The translations under genes and the position numbers were made by a program. Shown one piece after another: positions 1 through 9,239 of a stretch of DNA of 64,000 nucleotides. Position 1 is the stretch's first letter, and each line of letters begins with the position of its first letter. This DNA is from Prinsepia uniflora (taxonomy: Eukaryota > Streptophyta > Magnoliopsida > Rosales > Rosaceae). The notes under the pieces are model-generated. The model made no database searches, was not told where the DNA came from, and saw nothing but the letters and a program-made list of their open reading frames with translations. The DNA lies in assembly GCA_032719365.1 (NCBI GenBank), contig CM064868.1:15542463-15606462 (forward strand). Reading direction: 5' to 3'.

Positions 1-20
1 GGCAGTCAAAACATTAAAAA

Positions 21-1153
21 CTGTGAGTGGACAAAACAAAAGTTTATAAAACATTTAATAAGGAAGACATTTGTACCCTCCACTAAAAAGCATGCATGCA
101 TTCGAAAACCATTTATCCAAAACAAACCATATGTGGGACTAAGCCCAAAGCAGATATAAACCAAGGTCGAAAGGACCACAATGAAAACGACCATACGGGC
201 CACTGCCCAAATCCATAAGGGACTCGGCCCCAAACCATAAAGAAACCAAGTACACGAGCTACTGCTCAAATCCTGTGCACGCCTGTACACACCACATATC
301 ATATAACATATATCCATCACATACATATATATAAGTCACACAACCAATCCTGTCACGGTATCCAAAGCCACGCGCGTGCTACCCGGGTCTCAATCCGAGT
401 CATCTCAAAGTCAAGGTCAATGTCCGCAGACCACTGACCCTACCCGAGGTAATAGTAACCATAGCCTTCCTGAGAGTAAGGAACCCAACTGGGGGGTGAC
501 TCCACTCAGTCGGTGCTCCGTGACTACTCCGGGGTCCACCCAAGCCAACGACCCTCCCCGGAGGAGATAATAGAAGTAAAGGAAGGTATACAAACATATA
601 TATACATAACATAAACATTCATGACCGGTTCCCCTGAACCGTCATGATCCATAATATCCATAATCAGGTAACATGCCGGTTCCCATAAACCGTCATGTAC
701 CATAATAACCAACAAGGGTTCCTGCCGGTTCCCATAAACCGTCATGAACCATAATACCATAACAAGGGTTCATGCCGGTTCCCATAAACCGTCATCAACC
801 TGGGACTCCATTTAAGGTTCCCTGACCTGAAATCATAAACCGTAAAGTGACTGGGTCTCGTACCCGAACATAAGACACCAACTGGGCACCGTGCCCGAAA
901 TCTGAGGTCATATGCCCGGGACAAAACCAAATGGGTTTCATACCCGAGTTTATCATTTTGAAATCCAAATTCAGTTCATTTAAATCAATAAAGAAATACA
1001 GACCCGTATAAGCACCGTATAAGGCCGAAACCTCAAAATACGTGCTTATACGTAACCACATAGAAATGCACCCATGGCATCATCAAACAAGTAATAAAAC
1101 ATATAATAAACATTTATGCATGCATCAATTTAGAAAACAAGGTCCACTCACAG
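21..1153. repeat. 12-nt inverted pair bracketing the LTR-A hairpin region
   Basis: CTGTGAGTGGAC at 21-32 and its exact reverse complement GTCCACTCACAG at 1142-1153. Read in LTR sense (minus), the first site contains GTGAGT, like a 5' splice donor. The second is preceded by a T-rich tract and ends CACAG, like a 3' splice acceptor, giving a possible intron of about 1.13 kb. The same pair occurs in the other long LTRs of the window. Confidence 0.7.
139..945. repeat. Array of short hairpins in LTR-A
   Basis: Repeated 4-bp stems with 4-6 nt loops: GGGC-CACT-GCCC at 197-208, GAGC-TACT-GCTC at 256-267, GGTT...AACC at 627, 678, 727 and 777 (about 50-bp period), GGGT...ACCC at 853 and 933, and GGGC...GCCC at 884. 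The stem sequence varies but pairing is kept. The block lies between the two inverted 12-mers. Confidence 0.65.
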
Positions 1154-1504
1154 ACCGTCCGAGCTGCCGCCTCGATTTGCGTGCCATACGGCTCCCCGAG
1201 CCGATCACCGTCACCGGGACTCCCAAACCTGTCCAAATCGTAATAGAAGGTTACTAACTACTTAATTAACCTCCTACCAAAACCCCGTAATTTTTCCGTA
1301 TTTTTAACTATTTTTAATCCCGAACCTAAACCTTCTGATGCCCCGAAACATCTCGAGACGGTGTCCGATCGACACGAAACCAGTCCCAAAATGTTCGTTA
1401 CATCGAATAGATGATTTCGTATGTTGGAACCTTCCCCAGATTCCCTGCCACGCGCCCTCACGCGCCGCCCGAAGTGGCTGCGCGTGGGCTTCACGCGCCT
1501 GCTA

Positions 1505-1870
1505 CAGTACCTGCTGACGTCATCGCTGACGTCAGCATGACATCATCTGACAGCTATCAGGTCTGACATGTCAGACTCTGACAGGTGCCACATGTCAAGC
1601 TCCCATTGGTCCACGTCACTATGCTGTTAGTGCCACGTGGCAGTCTGACAGGTGCCACGTGTCATTGCAGCACTGGTCCACGTAAGTGCCACGTGTTAGC
1701 CCCTGATTGGGCCACGTCACTGACATGTCAGTGCTGACTGTGTACTGACATGTGACATGTGTCGCACTCCTATTGGCCCATTTTCTGACATGTCAGCTGA
1801 CATTGTCAGATCTGACATTGCTGACGTCATCGCTGACATGATGACGTCAGCATGATGACGTCACCTGTCA
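1505..1870. promoter_or_regulatory. Dense ACGT-core palindrome cluster with ERSE-II-like motifs
   Basis: Within about 350 bp there are five TGACGTCA (1515, 1527, 1822, 1842, 1856), three CACGTG (1634, 1656, 1690) and three TGACATGTCA (1564, 1721, 1786), two of which extend to perfect 16-bp palindromes. ATTGGTCCACG (1605-1615) and ATTGGGCCACG (1706-1716) match the plant ER-stress element ERSE-II (ATTGG-N-CCACG) exactly, and 1672-1682 differs by one base. These are known bZIP and NF-Y/bZIP binding motifs. Function here is inferred. The block is absent from the other LTRs in this window. Confidence 0.6.
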
Positions 1871-3138
1871 TCTCTGTCCTCCCGCGGGTCGACCCGAACG
1901 TCTGCAACCGGGTCGCCGTGACCCGCGGCTTGACCCGGCCGGTTCTCCCTGCTCCGGCCACCATTTTTCCTCCCGTTTGTCCCATTCTACTCCTCTCAAC
2001 CTAACCTAAAGATCCATGGCCCTAACAACTAAGAACACCCTCAAAAACTATACCTTCCAAGTTCATCAATGGCGGCCGTGACTACCTCCGCCCTTCACGG
2101 ACGTTACAGGCCACCTCAGCCTTCGAAAACAATCCTAAAAGAACCCTAAGACCTCTAGGAACATTTCCCAATCCCTAGATGCGATTAAAACACAACAAAA
2201 ATCAATTTTCAATTTTTGAAAGAAAACTCACCCACGGTTTCTCTCTTCCCGCCGTGTCCTCCGCCGTGGCTAGCCGTGGCCTGCCTTCCTCAGCCCCTTT
2301 CCACCACCTCACGGTCATGTCCAGCTCGCACAAGCAATGAATGGTGATGGTGTGTGTGTGTTTTGGGTTTTTGAAGAAAATGAAGAAAATGGAGGATTTT
2401 GGGTTATGGGGTTTCAGGTGTGTGTGAAGAATGAAGGGGATGAAACCAGATGAGAGAATGAGGGATGAAGGGTGAGGATTAAAAGGTAGGGTTGAAATGG
2501 ATGGTTAGGATTAATAGTTGTTAGGTTAAATTATAAAATAATTAAAATAATAATATTTAATTATTTAGATCCACATTTTGGGGGATCAAATCAATGGGAT
2601 GAGTGACACTTGTCACTCATCCATGGGGCCCACCAAAATATCCACCCAATCAGATTTCGCCGTAATGTCCCCGTCTCGAAGTTCGTGCATAGTGAAATCG
2701 AACTTCCGTGACCCATAACTCTCCCGTTCGAAGTCCGATTTCAGTGTGCCGCCTGCCTATGGATTCGTATCGTCCTTATCTACGCAACGGTCTTCGGCCC
2801 TCGGCCATCGGACGTCCCGGTCAAAAAGTCAACTTTTGACCCCCTATTCACCCAAATTACCAAAATGCCCCTAAACTTCCGAACGTCACAACTTCTTCCT
2901 CGAATGTCGGAATTGAACGTGCTACCTGTCTATGAACTCGTGACGTCACGAACTACGTCACGGTCATCAGTCAAAGTCCATTTGACTGCCCGATTAAAAA
3001 GTCAACGTTTTGCCACCATCAGGGGCAAAACGGTCATTTCGCACCGTTCGTCCGATTTCGCTCTACTAATCACGGATTAGCCTCACTAATCGTGATTAGT
3101 CACTAATCTAATCTAGGAATTTGGGACGGGTCGTTACA

Positions 3139-3817
3139 CGTTGGCCTGGGTGGACCTCGGATTAGTCACGGAGCACCGACTGAGTGGAGTCACCCCCCAG
3201 TTGGGTTCCTAACTCTCAGGAAGGCTATGATTACTATTACCTCGGGTAGGGTCAGTGGTCTGCGGACATTGATCTTGACTTTGAGAAGACTCAGATTGAG
3301 ACCTGGGTAGCACGCGCGTAGCTTTGGAAACCGTGACAGGATTGGTTGTGTGAATTATATGTATATATGATGTATGCTATATGATATGATATATGATGTG
3401 TGTTTACACAGGTTTTGGGCAGTGACCCGTTTGGTTAGTTTCTTCTGATTTGGGCTGAGTCCCTTATGGATTTGGGCAGTGGCCCGTGTACTTGATTTCA
3501 TTATGGTTTTTCTGGATAAATAGTTTTCGAATGCATGCATGCTTTTTAGTGAAGGGTACAAATGTCTTCTTATGAAATGTTTTTATAAATTCTTGTTTTG
3601 TCCACTCACAGTTTTTAATGTTTTGACTACCCTTCAGGTTGACATCGGATGTGGACTGTAGCAGAGATCGAGATATCACATACCTCCTCCGGATCCTGGC
3701 GTACTCTGATAGCCCGGGAGGGCAAAGGTCGGAAATATCCCTTGTCTGACACTCCGTGTCAGACGGTAGCAGGGTCATCCCGCACTAATCCCGGGGGGAT
3801 TAGGATGGGTCCTGTCA
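3139..3817 (+). mobile_element. Truncated LTR 3' part, opposite orientation to LTR-A
   Basis: Plus-sense 3' portion of the same LTR family. It begins abruptly at the end of LTR-A and runs to GGTCCTGTCA at 3817, which matches the GGTCCTGACA-type ends of its relatives with one change. It contains the acceptor-like GTCCACTCACAG (3600-3611), an ATGCATGCATGC box near 3532 and a 9-bp perfect hairpin (GTCTGACAC/GTGTCAGAC, 3744-3764). Bases 3139-3640 are an inverted copy of about 1-551. The simplest reading is that LTR-A inserted into an older LTR of opposite orientation, whose other half is outside the window. Confidence 0.7.
3744..3764. repeat. Conserved hairpin near the LTR 3' end
   Basis: GTCTGACAC, loop TCC, GTGTCAGAC: a perfect 9-bp stem. 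The solo LTR at 57910 has the same stem with a different loop (GTCTGACA at 57964-57971, TGTCAGAC at 57977-57984), so the pairing is retained while the loop drifts. Confidence 0.6.
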
Positions 3818-4445
3818 TTCTGGGAGAACGGTATACCATAGACGAACTCCCCCCCCCCCTCGGGTCATCTTGTCCTTGCACCGAGCATGCGCCCAACCCG
3901 TGCCCTGCTGCTGCGCAAACTCGTATAAGTGGTCGACCTGGGCGTAGGTCGGTAGTTTTTCCCCAGATCTGGCGAAGGCAGCATACAGGCTGACCAGAAT
4001 GATCCAGAAATTCGGGTTTAGCTAACCGAGGGCCACGCCTAGCCCTTGGACCATCCTCCTCAGCCACAGACGTGGAACCGACCACCCGCAGCTCCACGTC
4101 CTCTGGTACCCCCCACAATGACCAGAATTTCTTCACCGATGCTTCTGTCTCCCGACTCTCGTATGTGTCTATTGACCACACCACTGTGTCGATGGCCTCC
4201 TCAGTCGGAACCTCAGCAACCCGAATTGTGCTCGCGCTGTCCGACCCTTTCCTACTGGTCGGAGCCTTCTCAATCCTCGACCGGCCGGACACCGACACTC
4301 CGGTCTGGTCACTTCTAGTAGGTTTCTGGGCCTATCTCCTCGTTGGTGTATCCTCCATCGAAGTGCCCCCGTCTACCGAAGAGCTATGTTGCTCCCCCTT
4401 GTCATAGTCCCGCACTTCGTTGGACTGGCTATCTCTATCAGACAT
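3818..4445 (-). pseudogene. Antisense ORF of a Tat-like element (aORF), broken
   Basis: An open frame runs leftwards from an ATG at 4445-4443 (MSDRDSQSNEV...), with one in-frame TAG at 4334-4332. It then stays open through segments such as FWSLWGVPEDVELRV and RPRLAKPEFLDHSG-like residues until it runs into the LTR at 3817. It lies between the missing pol and the 3' LTR on the opposite strand. Extra antisense ORFs at this place are a known trait of Tat-lineage gypsy elements; their function is unknown. I see no catalytic motif. The C-terminus is cut off by the neighbouring LTR. A host-gene fragment cannot be excluded. Confidence 0.45.
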
Positions 4446-4768
4446 CGCACCACTGCGAACAGGGAATAAAGAAAAAAAAACACCTATTGAACACTGACCA
4501 TTATTTTACCAGGATTGACCTGTGTTCGAACCCCAATTCATCCACAGTTCATCCACCAGAAACAAACAAGGAAAGTATAAAAACCAAGTCAACAGAAGGG
4601 AAGGCCGGAAGTCATACCTGATGATTCATAGACAAACTGTCCTCGTCAGAGCTTGTACCACCGTGAATGCTATCAGGATTGCTCATCGGAAATCGCCTCA
4701 CCACAGGCAAAGAACACACCAACAAAATGCGGGAAAGTGAAAGGGGTAAAAAATGCTTTTTCACCCAC

Positions 4769-4776
4769 TATTTATA
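4769..4776 (-). promoter_or_regulatory. TATA box for the antisense ORF
   Basis: TATAAATA on the minus strand in the context CCTATAAATAGTGGG, about 325 bp upstream of the antisense ATG at 4445. This is a good plant TATA context and suggests that the antisense ORF has its own promoter. Confidence 0.45.
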
Positions 4777-5099
4777 GGCCCAGGTCAGTAATCGAAGAGT
4801 CGCCTCATTCCGCATGACATTTATTACCACTGCCAGCTGTCCCCCATGGGCCACTCGTGTCCATAAATAACCCGCTGACAACCAATGATCGGGAATTCCA
4901 ATCGTACACCAACTGACACGCGACACATGCGGCTCCTCGATTCCCTCAACGGTTATGTCCACTAACCCATGGCGTAGGTGGCTCCTCGACTTCCCCACAT
5001 GCTGATGTTGACTTCTCCCGCCCACGCCGACCGACTCATATCCTCTCGGTCTACCCTCTACCTCTCGCCACCGACTCCTCCGCTCGGTTCAATCCCTTG

Positions 5100-5811
5100 C
5101 CTGGGGGACTTGGGGGACTAAAGGCATGTACATCCGGTCTGAGGCACTCTTTTTACAAGTCCCCAAACGAGAAATTCCACCTCGGTCACAAACTTGGGGG
5201 ACTTTTGTTCATAGCATATCGGCCCAGACCAAGCATGAAGCCCATACTGACTATATGCCCAGCCTATTACCAAAACGACAACCAATCCGGACCAATATTG
5301 GAGGCCCAGCCCTCTGGCCGGCTCTGCATGTCAGCCCAGACCGACCTAGAGGTCCAGCCCTCTTCACTGGTCGGTGAATCGGCCCAGACCGACCTAATGG
5401 CTCAACACTGCCGTCTAGCACAAGCCCAATGGTTCCATGCCCACTCATGCGAACAAACCCTAGTCGGGTCTGGATAGCACCTCCACGTGTCAGTCCCACA
5501 ACAATTGATGTTTGTCCCATATTGGGAGAATACAATTATTATATTCACCACACTTATACAAAAGGGGTTCATTTGTCGTACAAAGGTAAGGAAGCATTTA
5601 CTGTTCATAACTACTTTTACAATATACATTCTACCACTCACCCTACACCTTAGACCGACTACTAACTTGGGCGTCGGAGTACCTTTGGGCTGGTACCACA
5701 CCGGTACCTATACTCTGACCGACCGACTAGCTTCCTTCCTTTTCAGGTCTACACAGGGCACGTAGGAGAGCAGCATTCGCTCCCTAAGTTGGCACATTTT
5801 GTGCATCAACA
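5100..5811 (+). mobile_element. 3' LTR of the Tat-like element (left edge approximate)
   Basis: The right end ATCAACA at 5811 matches the LTR end at 46292. The left end is probably just after the G-rich stretch at 5104-5119; TGTACATCC at 5127 is a candidate start. It contains repeated GCCCAGACCGACCT-like phrases. No TSD could be confirmed because the 5' side of the element is gone. Confidence 0.5.
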
Positions 5812-5887
5812 AATTTTATACACAGATGGTTTCAAAACTACAATTATGTCATAAACATACCTGTTTTTTAATATGCATATATTCTAG

Positions 5888-7404
5888 GATTAGGCCCCCG
5901 GCCGAATACTTTCAGTTACGCTGAGTTAAGAGCAGCAGCAGGAAATTTCAATCCTTCAAATAAGCTAGGAGAGGGAGGATATGGCCCAGCTTACAAGGTG
6001 AAATTTATTTCGCATCATTCTCATAAACTTTGAAACAAACTTAACTTCTTTTTTCGTCCGTCTTATATGTCATTAAATTGTATTTTTGTATAGGGTACAC
6101 TTTCTGATGGGAGGGTAGTGGCCGTGAAACAACTTCCAGTAGCTTCTCAGCAAGGAAAGAGTCAATTTGTAACTGAAATCGCCACCATATCTTCAGTGCA
6201 ACACCGAAATCTAGTGAAATTGTATGGATGCTGCATTGAAGGAAGCCAGCGCATTCTGGTGTATGAGTACCTTGAAAACAAGAGCCTTGATCAAGCCCTT
6301 TTTAGTATAATCTAACTTTGATTTTACCAAACTTTCATGTTGATAGTTGACAACATCTGAAACATTTTGCACAAGAATTTTTATTTTTTTTGATTATATG
6401 TGCCCATTGATACTTCAGGAACGAATGACTTGCACATTGACTGGCCTACCCGATTCAATGTATTGCTGGGAACAGCAAGGGGACTTGCTTATCTTCACAA
6501 GGAGTCAAGGTCTAGGATTGTACATCGAGATGTCAAAGCCAGTAATATCTTGCTTGACGTGGAGCTCTCCCCCAAAATATCAGATTTTGGATTAGCAAAG
6601 CTTTATGATGACGAAAAAACCCACATTAGCACCCGGGTTGCAGGCACAATGTAAGCCTTTTTAACTTTCACTATACCCTCTAACTGTTCTATGGTGTTTG
6701 TTCAATTGTAAGCTTCGTGACAATCTTGTAGAGGATATTTGGCACCAGAGTATGCAATGTGCGGGCATCTGACAGACAAGGCAGATGTTTTTGGTTTTGG
6801 AGTTGTTGCTTTGGAAATTCTCAGCGGAAGACCCAACTTCGACAACAACTTGGATCCTGAAAAGATTTATCTTCTCGAATGGGTAGGAAATGAATTTCCA
6901 ATTTCCCTAGCTGTTACGTTCTTTTCAGCATCTTTGTGAAAACATACAAACTTTTTCCTCTGACGATGGCATAACTATTTTAGGCATAAAAATGAGCAGA
7001 CTTTAGGACTGGTGGATCCAACACTGACAGAGTATGACAAAAATGAAGCAAATAGATTGATAAGAGCAGCTCTTCTCTGTACTCAAGCATCACCAATGAT
7101 GAGACCTTCGATGTCACGCGTGGTGGCAATGCTTTCGAGTGATATTGAAATAGACACTATTATGTCAAAGCCTAGCTATTTGACAGATTGGGATTTCAAA
7201 GATGTAACAATGTCAACAGGCAGCTTTCTGAATATGGAGGGTGATACTCCATCAACTGAATCCAAGGATGACATTGCTAATTGCCCCAACAATCGGCCAG
7301 GAGGCAGCTCTACCACTACTGCTAGCCCTGGGATTGACCTTGCCCCGTCTCCGGTAAATGTTACTCAGTCGATGCTTACTAGCGTTATAGGAGAAGGAAG
7401 GTGA
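5888..7404 (+). CDS. LRR receptor-like kinase (LRR-VIII-2 type), kinase-domain exons, 5' part absent
   Basis: Five exons encode a cytosolic Ser/Thr kinase domain and C-tail: 5888-5997, 6094-6304, 6419-6650, 6732-6882 and 7000-7404 (stop TGA), about 368 residues. Motifs in order: glycine loop GEGGYG, VAVKQL (catalytic Lys), VHRDVKASN (RD-type catalytic loop), DFGLAKLYDDEKTHISTRVAG (split activation segment) and LAPEYAMCGHLTDKADVFGFG, then the C-tail phrase LTDWDFKDVT. This order matches the Arabidopsis At1g56130/At1g56140 group, whose complete proteins also have LRR and malectin-like ectodomains and one TM helix. Those upstream exons are not here: a Tat-like LTR ends 76 bp before the first exon, so they lie left of the window or are lost. 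The last intron is odd. The conserved acceptor at 6983 opens into GCA TAA, while AG at 6998-6999 restores frame but skips about nine residues. Family call is firm; functionality is uncertain. Confidence 0.8.
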
Positions 7405-8877
7405 GAACTAAGAAGTACATTTGTCTTGCTGTTATCTCATTGCTACAACTTTCTTGAATTTTTACCTCTTTATTTCTAGTTTTTGGCAATTGTGATGTGT
7501 ATGTTTCATTATCTTTGTCATATGAAAACAAGTTCAATAAGAGCAAGTAGTAATTGTCTACACATATGCGAATGATTGCAAATTGTTGATTGATGAATGT
7601 ATCACGTTGAATTCGTATTCACCCACAAATGAGTCGCCGAAGCAAATCATAGAGACAGAAATCATACGACATTCAATCAGCTTTAGTCTTTAGCGTACTA
7701 AACATATGACATGGAATTTCCGAGTCTTTTTTCTGTTTTTGTCTTTTTTGGAAGCATATTCCATAAGGAGCCTGACATATCATCGGTTCAGACTGGCCCT
7801 CATCATTTGGCCCAGAAAGCCTATGACATTGTGGGTACTCGCTAAATCTGTTGATAAAAAACTTGACTCGAACTCAACACGTTGTCGATCGTGGTCCAGC
7901 ACGGCTCAAAAATTAGCAGGCAGGACTTGGGTTTAGGGTATTCAAACCCGATAGGCTCGAGTCTAGTAAGTCTGGCCCGACCCCCCATATAAACCCGAGT
8001 CGTAAGCCCATATATATAAACCTACTATTAATTAGAAAATTGTAAAAATAAAATAATAATAGTAATAATTGTAAGAATAAAATAATAATAATGATAATTG
8101 TAAGAATCATGTTAGTAGGTGTAGGAATGAACAAATGCTTTTAAGAAATTGTATAGTGGATTCTCTACACTCTGAATTTTTAACACGCTTTAAATATTTC
8201 AATTGGAAGAATTGAATAAAAAAAACATGAGCTTTGATATAGACTTCCCTACTTAACAATTCTATGTTTTATTCAACATTAATATCCTTAATATGAGCTT
8301 TGGTACAAACAGTGTATAAAGTTAAATTGTATTTCATGAAGTCTCTGAGATTGATTATCTCAACACTTAAAGATATATAGTAATGAATTTCAATACCATG
8401 ATGTACTTTTTTTTCATTTATATGATTTTTCAATTTTTTTTCCAACTCCAATTTCTTTTTAATAAGTAATTTCTAAAAGCTCAATTGAGCCTCACCCAAG
8501 TGGGCATAGGAAGCTCGGCCCGTAAAACCTGACAAAAACTCAACCCAAATCTGACCCAACAAAGTGTATGGACTTTCATATTTATGATCAAGTCCACCTA
8601 GCCCGATTCAGTAATTTTTAGATTTTGAACTAGGCTCGGCCCGACACGGCCCATTGAACCGGACTTGTCTGGTCTTATCTAATGATGAGGGCTAACCCAG
8701 ATCCACATTCGGCTTGTTTCTACTGGCCCCACATATAAAAGTGACCGTTAGAAGATTGAAAGTTAAGTTTTCCCTTTGGCCCACATTTTTAATCTTTGTG
8801 CTCCTTTGCTCTTATGGACAGAATACAGTTCAGAAACAAAAACTTCAAATTACTAAAAGCCCCTCACTCTCTGTTCA
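7405..8877. other. Kinase 3' flank and a probable DNA-transposon remnant
   Basis: Downstream of the kinase stop, about 7780-8700 holds AT-rich DNA bounded by GGCCCGACC- and CGGCCCGACACGG-like phrases in opposite senses (near 7974 and 8637). Non-autonomous hAT-type elements often end in such Gly/Pro-like repeats, but I could not define terminal inverted repeats or a TSD. No gene was recognised. Confidence 0.25.
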
Positions 8878-8885
8878 TATATATA
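8878..8885 (+). promoter_or_regulatory. TATA box of the small membrane protein gene
   Basis: TATATATA followed by a pyrimidine-rich CTCTCTCCCATCCC leader, about 110 bp upstream of the ATG at 8995. This is a common arrangement for small constitutively expressed plant genes. Confidence 0.45.
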
Positions 8886-8994
8886 CTCTCTCCCATCCCA
8901 TTCTCATCACAACCCTCGGAAAGAAGAAAAAGAAGATCTTTGAGAAGTGAAAGTGCTAAAAATTCCAGAAGAAGAAAAGAAAAGAAAAGAAAAG

Positions 8995-9213
8995 ATGGGT
9001 ATGGTCGTGGTGATCTCTCTGCCTTTTATTCTGTTCACAATACTGCTGGGGTTTGGGTGCTACTTCTTTGGGAGAGCGAGAGGGCGAAAAGACGCAATTG
9101 CCACTGCTCAGGTTTATGGGATGCCCGCTCCACCACCGGGAGCTACTAACTCCGTCCCTTCATCTCCTCCACCACGTACTTTCAAGCATGATGACAACTC
9201 TGCCAATGTTTAA
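8995..9213 (+). CDS. Small single-pass membrane protein, 72 aa, conserved in plants
   Basis: Encodes 72 residues from ATG at 8995 to TAA at 9213. The N-terminal 25 residues are a strong hydrophobic segment (MGMVVVISLPFILFTILLGF) followed by CYFFGRARGRKDA, a basic stop-transfer stretch. The remainder is short, Pro-rich (MPAPPPGATN, SSPPPR) and ends acidic. The layout suggests a membrane anchor with a cytosolic tail. I recognise the pattern from short uncharacterised plant proteins but know no function. The upstream in-frame ATG at 8947 lies within an A/G-rich leader; I prefer 8995 because the hydrophobic segment begins there and the leader is low-complexity. The gene is intronless. AATAAATA at about 9362 is a plausible polyadenylation signal. 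Confidence 0.7.
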   Translation: MGMVVVISLPFILFTILLGFGCYFFGRARGRKDAIATAQVYGMPAPPPGATNSVPSSPPPRTFKHDDNSANV

Positions 9214-9239
9214 GCTGCTTTCATGTCCTTCATATATTT

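Larger units (their letters stand above)
1..3138 (-). mobile_element. Tekay-like gypsy LTR (LTR-A), cut by the left window edge
   Basis: A long terminal repeat read on the minus strand. Its sense start is TGTAACGACCCG, reverse complement of bases ending at 3138, a typical chromovirus LTR start. Its sense 3' end lies left of base 1; by comparison with the related LTR at 30940 about 240 bp are missing, giving roughly 3.4 kb in all. Shared blocks with the other long LTRs here are the GTGAGTGGAC-type sites at 21-32 and 1142-1153, GCATGCATGC boxes near 90 and 1116, a hairpin array (about 139-945), a GC-rich CACGCGC block (about 1450-1500) and several GTCAA/TTGAC-rich blocks. No gag or pol lies next to it on the visible side, so it is a solo LTR or the sense-5' end of a larger element. 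ORFs within it are not coding. Confidence 0.8.
3818..5811 (+). mobile_element. 3' part of a Tat-like gypsy element
   Basis: A plus-strand fragment made of an antisense ORF region (3818-4445), a gap, a G-rich polypurine-like stretch (two GGGGGACT motifs near 5104-5119) and a 3' LTR ending in ATCAACA at 5811. The LTR end closely resembles the one at 46292 in the tandem array: both carry CTAAGTTGG, then CATTT, then ATCAACA, and a CCACACCGGT block upstream. The fragment has lost gag-pol; its left side is cut by the LTR ending at 3817. Assignment to the Tat lineage is inference from the antisense ORF, PPT style and LTR end. It ends 76 bp before the first visible kinase exon. Confidence 0.55.
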
